NCBI RefSeq assembly: GCF_035083965.1
Contig: NC_089723.1
Span: 21,231,489 to 21,295,488, forward strand
Source of the DNA: Branchiostoma lanceolatum
Lineage: Eukaryota > Chordata > Leptocardii > Amphioxiformes > Branchiostomatidae
Direction: 5' to 3'
Length of the DNA: 64,000 nucleotides
A program made the translations under genes and the position numbers. Position 1 is the stretch's first letter. Every line of letters starts with the position of its first letter. The notes beneath the pieces were generated by a model. The model was given only the letters and a program-made list of their open reading frames with translations. It did not search any database and was not told where the DNA came from. Below are positions 25,236 to 37,200 of the stretch, piece by piece.

Positions 25236-28200
25236 CTGCAGAGGAGAACAACTTAAGTTAAATCTTTGTTTGGTGGATAAAACAACATAGTGCAATGTTG
25301 TGAAGGCAGAAAAGGTATACCAAAGAGAGAGAAGTTTCCTGGTTTACCTCCTTGCAGTAATAGCCTTTTGGCACAATTTGAACTGGTTAACCGTTATGCA
25401 GTTAGGCAAAAGGGAGGTTAACAACACAAGGAGAGCTGTTTGTCATACATTATGCATACAGCCAATGGAAACAGATGGAGTGAAAACAGCATGTATGTAA
25501 GCTGAGGATACATGTATGCAAAACGAGTACTAAAACTGGCTGGTTAATTTTGCAAGTGCACACTTTTGAGAGTGTAGAGGTAGATCAGAAATGATAAAAT
25601 GATTTCTAGGCCAAGGTAGCAGGAAGTATTTTTGTGGTGTAAAACATGTATTTGAAAGTTGCCTTTTATTCTTATACATTTTACACAGATGCAGAATCAT
25701 AGACAGGAAGGTATAGCAGTTTATTTCAAGTCTTGGTGCCACAGTTATTGTATGGCACAGCATTGTATTACAAATGTATACCTTACAGTCACCTAACATC
25801 TACCTGCACCTAGTCATTGATTGCTTTATCTATATATAGTATACATAATCATCATTTTTACACAATTTACCATATTAATCCATTGGTATTAATTGTTTAA
25901 TTTGTGTCCATTTTTAGTTGCATTTGATTCGACCTTTGCCCCAAGGTGAACTTTGACATGACTTGACCTATTCGACCCCAAAGGCCTCCTCGCTGTCTCT
26001 GGTATACTCGGCCTGGAGCTTTCTGAAGCGTTGGACAACAGCGTCCACCGAGAACTCGCCGTGGACCTTGTTATCACGGGTACGGACATTCACGGTCCCG
26101 TTCTCTCGCTCCTGTTTTCCTACAACTTTTTTTTTTGAGCAGTGACAGGAGTTAGGAATGTTACATATCTTAAGTTTATGCCTTCTATTTTCTATTCTGT
26201 AAGATTAAATGTTATTTCTGGGTTAAAGTTATATATATAGAGAGAAAAGCAGCCCTCAGAGACTGAACAAAGAAAAAGAAAGCCTGATTGTGATTTACCA
26301 CATTTTTCTTGTGCTTTAAAATTGCAAACCGTGACTCCTTATAATACCTTTTAAGCTATTTCTCTGATAAGTCTCTGAGTACTGATCTATCATTATTTCT
26401 TACATTTCATAGAGTTTTGGAACAACTTTTTTGTCATATCTATATTTGATGACGTTACCAGCCATTTTATGATATCTGATACTTTTTCTAAACAGGCTGT
26501 TTAAAATGGTACATTGATTTAATAAAGTTAGATGATGGATTTCATTAAAAAAGTGTTTGTTAAACTTAAAAATAAAAGTATCCCTTACCCATAATGAAGT
26601 TGTATTGAGCCAGTTGAGCGTTGCGGATCTTCTTGTTCATGGTGTCGCCTGGGTCACAGTCTGCCTCGCACATGAACCCAGCCTCATGGATGCTGTCTCG
26701 GACCTAAACAATAACAAACAAACAAATTCATGAATTCTCAACTTCACAACAAACCAGGAGAGATTGTGAGGTCCGTGGTTATGCGAAAAAATGTACACAT
26801 GTAAGTGCGGTTCCTGTCTTTGTCAATCGTGTTCTTTCTTCTGCCATTTTGCATTTTTGTGTGGAAGCAACTTCTTGTGTAAGCTATGACTTTCCTCATC
26901 CTTACATTGCAACTTTTTCGCTTTTAATTAAATAATTTGCACCTCCAACCCTATTCTCTAATACTTGCCTTATAGATGTGGAAGTCTGTCTATCCCTAAA
27001 TTTTGGCTAAAATGGGAAGAATTAAAAAGCAACTTCAGGGAAGACATAACCTTCTTCCTGCTGCCTAACCCCGCAACCAGTAGAGAATTGTGTGCTAAAT
27101 GGCTACTTCAGTGTGCTAAAGGTTAAAAAGCAGACAAACTATCTTTAGTTTCACTTTTATTGCTTAAGATCCACTAAATTGAAAGTAACCTTTTGAGCAT
27201 ATTCATTCTGGTCAGGAGACACTGGGACCACCATGGCCTGACGCGGGGACAGCCAGAACGGCCATTTGCCACCAAAGTTCTCACACAAGATGGCGATGAA
27301 ACGTTCCACGGAGCCCAGGATGGCGCGATGGATCATCACTGGGCGCTTCTTCTCATCCCCATCTCCACTGACAAGGGAAAAGGGTGTGTGTTACTGGAAG
27401 ATTAAGCTACCAGATACAAAAAGATACTACAATAGAAACTATGAAGTAAGCAAAACATCATGTGCTTGCAATGTATCAATGATCGCCAATAATGTACGAT
27501 AATGAACGATAGGATTTCAACTTTTTAACAATGTTAGTGTCAGTTTGAATTGGCTATATGATAATGACCCGCTTTAACCTCAGTGTCTATGGTGACTCTC
27601 ATTTATATAGTGGTTATAAGTCACTGGCCAGGCATTATGTAAGACTAAGTATAAACTCCTCGAGCCAGGTCACTACATGTAACTGTTCTGTTAATCATTG
27701 ACCCATACCATACCTGACGTAAGTGAGGTTGAATCTCTCGGGGTTGTTGAAGTCCAGCTGGATGGTGGCGCACTGGTGAGCACGGCGCAGGGCATCAAAC
27801 ACCTGGATGTCAATCTAGGGCGGAGGAAACAATATTCATCACTAAGTCTAGTTATGGAACCATCTGCTCCATATTCTAATAAACCTATCAGTGTCACTTC
27901 CGTAGCTGGGGTCTATTGTGAAGGTATGAAGCTACTGTCTTCTTTCAGTCTTGAGGTATTGTATTCCAACTAACAGTTACTGGTACACACAGATGAGTAA
28001 AAGTACAGGTAGAGGTAACGATATAATGTCCCACTATAGTATGTAATAGTGGTGAAACATTAATAAAAATCCAAAGCAGAAAACTGAACATATTTCCTTA
28101 CCATTCAACCATTTCCGTGAAGAATGTGCCTTTTCCTAAATGTATGTAATGAAATGAAGTAATCTTCCTTCATTTGAGAAACCATGGGGATGAAAAAGAA

Positions 28201-31200
28201 CAACAAAACCTCTGTGCTGTGAGAAGTTAAGTCAACCCACCTTTGGTCCATAGAAGGCTCCATCCCCTGGGTTCAGCTTCCATGGCATGCCAAACTTGTC
28301 CAGAGCAGAGGCTAGATGCTGGAAGTACAACAAGTCCATCAGGCACAAATGCTTTAGCACAACATTTCTTACATTAGCTGCAAAATACAGGCTTGAAATC
28401 ATGTTTTGACACTGTGTACTTGTACCTGGAGATTTAGAAAGCCACTAAACTTGACTCTTAACTGCTTATCTTCCTCGTCTTTCAAAAGAACTTCCTTTGC
28501 TTGACGATGCATAGATGATCTATCATCTAGACAGTTAGAAAGTTTGATTTTGTTCTGATTCTGAATTTCAAGCAACTGTGTATCAGACACAATATGCTGG
28601 TTGAATAGAACAAGCTAGGAACAAGTTTTTGACACTGTACAACTTAGTTATTCTCAATATGGCAGCTTTTGTGGCCCTTGAAAAATCATCTTTAAAGTTT
28701 TTCAAAAGTATGTAGTGTTGTTTACAATGTTATGAAAATATCTTCCTTTACTCTGCTTGAAGATACATACATCTGTTTGATAACATCTTGACAGCTAGGA
28801 AATTTGAATCTTTTCTGATTCTAAATTTCCAAAAATGTTGAATCCAAGATGACAAGTTATCTACATGCAAAACTTCATCACAGGCAAAAGGAAACAAAAA
28901 ACAAACCTATAGTATACACAACGTTTCTGCATTGGACAAGAGGGAAAAAAGGATTTCTCATACTACCAGTACTGACTCACTTAACACAAGGTGACTGGAG
29001 CTTACCTTCTCTGCTCTGTCCCAGGTCTCCTTGTCTCCGATGGCCTTCTCTGGTCGCGTGGACAGGAACAGCTTGAGGTCGAAGCCGAAGGTGGTGTAGA
29101 TACTGTTCATGAACTCCAGACATCCCTCGATCTCATCCTCCAGCTGGGGGGACCACAGGAACACGACAAGTTTTAATGTGCTGGTTCATTCTTCAGAACC
29201 ATAACATGTGACTCCATGAGCAGTGCATCATAAGTTCCAGAAAGTCTATGGCGCCCCCTCAACAGAGACGGGGGGCGCCATAGACTTTCTGCAACTTACA
29301 TTCTATCTGCATAACGTGATGTCACAGAAGCAGTGGATTGCTCATTCCTTGACAAAGACTCGAGTCATCAGTAAAAAAATTGTGTGTTTGGAATTAGAGC
29401 TCAACTTTGATCCAGAAGTAACAAAGGTGTGGCAATACAAGTACTAAAATTGCAGTAACAAGTTGGTTAGGGATGCGGACCTAAACCCATTTTCAGGTTC
29501 AGGTCCGGACCTGAACCTAAAAGTTTAGGTTCAGGTCCGGACCTATTAGGTCCGACCTGAACCCATGGCATATCTGACTAATTGCCAAACTTCTATTTAC
29601 TAGTCATGGAGTGTTCTTACATTGCACTGTGATACACATACACATACTTTTATACCAGTGTAACGCTGTTTGTCATAGACCAAGACTGATATCATGTTAT
29701 TGTACACTAACCTGAGAGTACATGTATAACACAGTGCTAAGTCTGTTGCTTTCTTCTATCAGAATTAGGTAGAATTATTAAAGTTCTTAAAAATGAACGA
29801 AATAAGTAATAATTACTGGTCAAGACTGTGAAATGAAAAATATTTTCCAGTGCAAAATCACTTTTTAAAGGAAACCAATAAATGAGATTAGACTTTGTCA
29901 AGTTGGAGTCCAACACAAATCACATTTAAAAAAATTACATGCAAAAAAAAAAAAATTGAAAAAATATATACTTGAATTTCTCTCTGAACTCGGCCTTTTG
30001 ACATTCTGGCATGCCCTTCATCTGATCAAGGCACCTGGTATTCATTAGAAGTTCATTAGCAGCAAGTCCCGCACCGCTGATATCACAGGATATCACAGTC
30101 CTTTTGGGAGGCCCACTGCAGAAACATATCCCTGATTGCCGCGATCAAGCCATCTTTATCCAATTTGTGGCAGAAAAATAATAGCCAGCTTCTCCTGCCC
30201 CTGACAGATTTTGCCCTTTCCGTTTTATGCTGCGGGATGACATCTTTATATGCCCAAGCGTCAACGAAAACAGTTCGTCACGTCTTCTCACTTCAATTCC
30301 CGCGGCTGCGGGTGAAAGGTCATCAAGTCTCGGGAAGTCTCGCTGTCTAGGTCAGCTGACCTTGCATGTAACTTATATCAAATCTCAAATCTCGCGGGAC
30401 GGGGCTAATTCAAAACAAATATGGCGCCTAGCGCCTCGATCGGTGTCGAGAACGCCAATTTTGATCGTGTTTTGCACAATCTAACGGTGTATCTACCGCG
30501 ATAGGAATATTCTTTACTAATCACAACATATTTCATGACCTGATACATTGTCCTGTGGTGGTGCTGGGATATTTTCACGGAGAAAAGATCGTTTTCGGGA
30601 AAGATTGCTTGTTGTACCTCAGCATGCAGACAATATGACCGCCATGAATGGCAATGTTTTCGTCTTTTTCGAGCGATTTACGGAAGGTTTAAGATGGTCT
30701 AGAACGAAAAAGATATAATGTGAGTGCTAGATTTTTTTACCGGTCCAGTACCGAAAAAACCGGAAAACTGGGTTTCGGTTTTTTGGACCTGAACCGAAAC
30801 GTTTTTTCAGGTAATAACCGGACCTTTATAACCGGTACGCATCCCTAAAGTTGGTTGGTGAATGGAGAAAAGTATCAGCTTTGTAGAACCACTACAAACA
30901 CTATTCCACATTCTCCCTACTGTGAAATAAAATCCCAGCGAACATTGCTACATTTACAGTATAAAAACAAACAAAATCCTACCACGAAAACGTCAGATAA
31001 CAATGTTTTGACTGTGTCTTGAAAAGTCAATGTCTAATCCCTTCCAGAACTAAATACTAGGTCCCCTACCTGTTCCATGGTGCAGAAGATGTGAGCATCG
31101 TCCTGTTGGAACCTACGCACACGCGTCAGGCCGGTCAGCGTGCCGGACAGCTCGTTCCGATGCAGCACGCCAAAGTCTGCCATTCTCAGGGGCAGCTCAC

Positions 31201-34200
31201 GCCATGAACGGGGACGGACATCGTACATCAGACTGGAGGATAGGACGCAAAGGAAATCAATTCATCTTCTCAGCAAGAATTATTATGCGTACAAATACGT
31301 CCAGAAACATACCAACTTGACAATTTTGCCTTGAGTCACGAAAAAGAAACCTGACTGAATACATCTCAACTTTTCTGTGTCAAAAATGGGTGTATTTTAA
31401 ACAATTGCATTGTAATTTCAATTTGTCATACAGTGTACCTCTTTTGAGTAAAACTTAAAAAGATATGCTACACGCCTTTGCAGCAGTAACAGTTACCACA
31501 AAGAAAGTAGCTGTGAGCTGTTAAGAAAAAAATGAAGAACAATCTCATATATTTGCACCTTAAGACATAAAGCAAAATGTGACTTCTTTCCCTCCCATCA
31601 AAGGATGTCTCGATAGAACAAAGTTTGTGCATTCATCAGCACTTTTTACTCCACCTACCAGTGTCCTGGGCAGTTCATAGGTTTCAGGGCAAAGGTTTCC
31701 TTCTCCACCTCAAAACTGAACATGTTTTCAGAGTAGTGGTCCCAATGGCCTGACGTCTTCCACAGTTTCACGTTGTACATGTTGGGCGACACCACCTCTT
31801 GGAACCCCCGCTTGTGATACTCCGCCTAGTGGAGATAATGGGAATTGCAGGTAGATTTAATGCCTGAGTCTTCCTGTTCAAAATATGGCAATTAGTTGAA
31901 ATTCATTTTTGGGCACCTAAACTAACATTTTAAGTGCATAGAGAAAACATCTGGGTGCAAAAGAAAACAAAATGTCAGCAAAACGTTACTACAATACTTA
32001 CTGCCTTTCCTCAAAACCCGACTCTGAAATTCTATACATGTAGCTAACTTACATGTACGGCTTTCATTACTTTTTGATACTTGAAATTTAAAAATTTCAA
32101 GTGTAGAATTTGTTCAGTATACTTGTGTATAATAGTGCCTTTATCAAACTTTATGCACATAATCCTACACGATATCTAGGTGTATCGGTGCACCTACAGT
32201 CCAAAATAAGGTACACAGCTCCAATTTTGGGTGCACAAAAGTGCAGATGCATCTAGTATTTCAAGCCCTGGTTATGATTTATCTAACTTGTTCATATGTT
32301 TCTGGCAAGTCCGATTATGCACAAGTTTTCAACATTCTATGTACGTACACATGCAACGATTCAGTCTATAGGGCTGTAGTATTGTAAGTTAAGGACCTTG
32401 AATTGTATTTTTCCAAAGGGTAGTCAGACACTTACCTTGATGTAGTCTATGAGTTTGTTGTAGATGTGAGCTCCTTTAGGCAGGAAGAAACAACTCCCAG
32501 GACTGAGCTCATGGAAGAAGAACAACTCTTGTTCCTGAGAAAGAGCAGAAAACTTCGTCATACTTTGAAAGTCCACTTTGTACACCAGGTATACGTAGTG
32601 CAAAATTCCAAAGGAGAAAAAACTGAAAGCATATCTATCCTGTATTTAACATAGTAATAGTAGTGTTACATGTACATCTACAACAGGGCCAGACACTCAC
32701 ACTTAAAAATCATCCTAACTGACCAATTTTACCTTTGTCATAGTGGTTTGCCTTGTCCTGAAGACAACTTTTACAAGCCCAAACTACAAATAAGACCATG
32801 CTACCGGTCTTACAGTGAGCCCCAAACAAGACAGGTACATAGTATTATCCTACTGTCCCAATTTTGATGTAAGCCCTAAAGAAGACGGGTAGATTCTCCT
32901 ACCCTGCCAATCTTGCGATGGTCCCTCTCCTTGGCCTGCTCCTGGAACTCCTTCCACTCCTTCAGCATTTTGTTGTCAGGAAAGGAGATGCCGTAGATCC
33001 TCTGTAGGGACTCCATGTCTGCCTTGCCCTCCCAGTACGTGGACGAGTTCTGAAAAAAAATGCACACGGGAAAAGGATTAGACACTTGTACATGTATGTT
33101 ATTGTCTCGTGAAGTCTGATGGAAAGAAGACACAGAAAAAAGGTGATAAATTTGTCTGCCATCATCTCTGTTAGAGAAAAACACACATAAAAAGGGTGAT
33201 ACATTTATGTCTGGGAAGGATTCACAAAGTCATAGTAGTTGATATTCTTCCAGTGCTAAACACATTTATTGAACAAACATTTACAGCAACATATTGAAGC
33301 ATATGGTTAGCAGGAGGCCACCCTTCACTTACCTAAGGTTCTAAGAAGGGACACTGAGATACAATATGGTTATGTTGGGCAGAAACTTTTGGGGAGCTGA
33401 ACTGAACAAAGAAAGTACATGTATAAGCAACTAAACGTAAACCAGGGTTTAACCTTCTCCCTGCTGCCTAACTATGTAACCAATAGGGAATTGGGTTCCA
33501 AACGGCTACTTCAGAGTGCTAAAGGTTAACCTTACCTTGTGGACGTGGAGAGCCTTGATCTTGCCGGTATGTCTGACGTGCGGCCCTCGACACAAGTCGA
33601 TGAGAGGTCCACATCTGTACACCGTGGTGGTGGGCGTGGTCACCTTCTGGTCAAGGATCCGCACCTTGAACTTGTTGTACTACAGAAAGAAAACGAAACA
33701 TCAAATTCTGCAACAACTTCTCAGTGAAGCCGGGATGGCCATGTTCTAGCTTGCATCACCTTGCCTGAGCAAAGTTTTAACAGAAGAGCCAGGCAGCTCT
33801 GGCACTGTCATCATTGTCCCTGATACCCGTCCCTTGTTGATCGCCAAAAGATTGCCAAATCTCAAAATCACTCAAGAGTCGAGCATATTTCTGCCTGAAA
33901 ATCTACCCTATCACATTGAACAGGGCTCACTGAGCTCCGAATGTAGAGCGATATCAAAAATCGTGCCATCGTCAAGAGAATACTGGGCATACTGCTGCCG
34001 AAAGTGCCATTTAGAGCTCGCAGACTCGTCAGCCAATCAATTGTCCTGCTGTGTGTCTGGGACTCTTTACCAATCATGGTTGTGATGTAACATAGATTGA
34101 CTACCTAGTGACATAATTATCCATTTTGCCTTTTACTAAACAAAAATCAAATGTAGCCTGCAACATAGTTTGGGAGGAGGAAATTGACAAGGTTATACTC

Positions 34201-37200
34201 AGCATGACAGTGATGGATTGATACACAGTATTAGCTGTGGATAGATAGATTACAAAAGTCTACTTTTCGCCTAGAAAATGTAGCAGACTTACAGCAAACA
34301 TTTTGAGAAGATCTTCCTTCTTCATCTCCAGTCTTACGAAGGGTTGTTTCTCCTTCAGGATGCTCTTAGTCACTGTCTCCAGGGATGGGAAGTCATTACT
34401 GGACACTTGTCTGGAGAGGGATTACAGTTAAACATTGAATATCCATTTCTCTTTTTCTAACATTCTTTTTCTCTTTGTTACCTGAACATATACATGTATG
34501 TATGTAAAATCAACAATGGTCTATATTTGTCTTTAAGGAATATGTATGAATATTTTGCTAGTCTACAAAGTCAGTGTATCTTGTTAATTTTAGCGTCCCA
34601 TATATCCGCCTGTTTCTGACTGGTCTAGCTAAGTTACTTGAAAGGTATCTGTTCACAGTTCATGTAAGAAATTCTACACCTGAATTCTTTGTCCTTTTGG
34701 CCATAATTTGTAAGAGAATCAGGATATGTGAAAGTCTTGCATACAAGCTGCAGATTTATTTATCATATTGGAAACTAGATGAAACCAAGTCTACATGGAT
34801 GTCTTTGTAGTAACTTTCTTAGCAATATAGGTGAAATGAACAATGTCAAAAGGTACAAACCTTCCCTCTAAATACATGTCATAGTAGAAGCCATCCTCGA
34901 TGGGAGGTCCGTAGCATAGACACCCCCCGTAGTGTCTCTCCATGGCCTCTCCGATGATGTGGGCGCTGGAATGCCAGTACACGGCCTTGGCCTCCTCGTC
35001 ATCGAACTTCAGGAACTCCACGGAGGCGTCGCCTTCGAATGGTCTGTCCAGATCCCACACTACGCCGTTTACCTTGGCTACTATAGTGTTGTCTGCCAGG
35101 CCCTTACTAAGGAAGGAAGAACCATAGAAGGGTCTTAAAGTATGTATTGACACTAAGAGAGATCTACTTGGCAACATTTCAGTGGACCATCTGCCACCTT
35201 CCTGCTTTGCACTGCAGCTAGGTGTCACTGCTGCAATGCAAAGAATGTGGTCCCAAATGTGATTATCTTATCGTATCCCCCCTCATTATAATTTGTTCAT
35301 GACAGGTGGGTATTTTATATCCCCTCCGAAAGATGGGTGCAGCCCCAAACAAGATGTCCTGTCCCAGGATTTGAACCAGGGCCTCCCAGTTATGACCTAA
35401 TTAGAACAAGGAGATTAACTGTGAGGCTGCTAACAGTTGAGCTACAGGGACATCTTTACTCTAAATGGTGGCAGTACCTAATAGAGGTGGCTATATCCAG
35501 GGGCGTGGTTCGCCATGCCTGTCCATCCAGCTGCTTGCCATCAGGGAGGGTCACCTTGATGGGTGTTGGCTCCTTGGCTGGAAGAAATAAGACAAAATTG
35601 TTTTATGTCTTCAGAACCACTTTGCTTTAGGGTGCACATATCTAAATGCTACATCTGCGCCTTTTTGTGAAATGTATTGTACAATGAATTTCCTGCAATA
35701 TTTTTTTGGCATTTAACATTTAGCACACTGAAGTACAGTAGCTGTTTGGCACTTCATTCTCGAGTTACATGTAGACAGCAGGGAGAAGGTTAACAGATAT
35801 GATCCTTTTGTTTTTTGTATACGGGATGTTGCAATTTATGAGTCGACTAGTACAGTTTTCTTCACATTTACAAAAACAATTGTACATATCATAGAGTCCA
35901 TTCCAAGTCACCGCACGGGTTTTTATTACATTTGTAATAGATTCGGATTATTTACAGTTACTAAGTTACAGCAACTAGTGATAGATTTTTTTATTCTGCA
36001 AGCAGAGGTTTGGCTCTTGCTTGTCATTGACATTTTTTTTGGTGTCAGCCAAACTCGCCAAAAAGATGTCAAAAATAAGCCGGAGCCAAATCTCTGTTTA
36101 GAGAGCAAGATTTCTTTAGTTAAGTAAGGGTTAGACTGTTACATTAGAAATCAGCGCTTTTGCTTTTTGCCTTCTTTTCAACAGCAGTAGGGCTAGTCTA
36201 CCTGCGAGTTCGTCCTGGTACTCTTTGTACAGCTTGTCGAAGAGTTCAACCCTCTCCTGAAGGAATGCTGGTGGAGGGTTCATCTAGTGGAGGGGGAATA
36301 CATCATAGTTAGAGGGGGTTTTGTGTGGTCAGGACTCAAAGACAAACAATCCTCAGCCCTGTGGGCCATTCTGCATTGTAAGGGAAGAAAACACTTACTG
36401 TAACCATGAAAGTCGTGAACCTAAACAATACCAGGAATATCTTAAGATTTGCAGTAATTGTAGGATACTAAATTTCCATTAGAATTGGCAAGCTGTCATG
36501 AAGCCGGCCTCATCTCATTTGTGCAAAGCTTGATTTTATAATTGGGATATGATGCACAATGCAAAAGTATCATTTAGAAGACAACAGAGCACACATTTAA
36601 ACGTTTAAAAATACTGTTGAGCAATCTGTCCAATACTTGGTTGCTTATCAGTTGCTCATTGGTCACAGCCTCTACTGGTAGTGGCAAGGGGGTGCAATAA
36701 CAGATATATGAATGATATAGCACACAAACTATTGTTTGCCAAAACTGCATAGCTCACCTCCAAGGGGAAACCCCCTGCATCCACAGTCCCCTTCCCACCG
36801 CCCTTCCCCTTCTTCTCCTTCTTCTCTTTCTTCTTACCCTGCTGCGCAGGGGGCTGTAGAGAAACACAAGGATGTAACGTTACGTTATAATGTCAGACAA
36901 CTTGAGCCAGGACAAAGTTTTAAGGCAAACCCAGGCCTGGTTGCCAAGTCCTTGAAATCTGCATCAATAATATCTGAGTACACAGTCAAAACTGCCCAAG
37001 AAGACCACTCTGGCCGTCTGGGGGCTGATAAAATCTGGTCTATGTGTACAGCTGATTTTGACAGGATTCTTAATGCTTCTGACAGTCAATGGGAAGGTTA
37101 GACATCCTACTGTAGATGATGTAATACACTTGCAACATTGTGACACACCTGACACAAATTATTAACGACAAACACCATAAATAATTTGAACAGAATTCCT

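Noticed and set aside
34791..35228. 145-residue frame as a complete small protein
   Set aside because: It contains TARS1 exon 5 (34861-35106) plus flanking intron; the ends do not fit the protein family.
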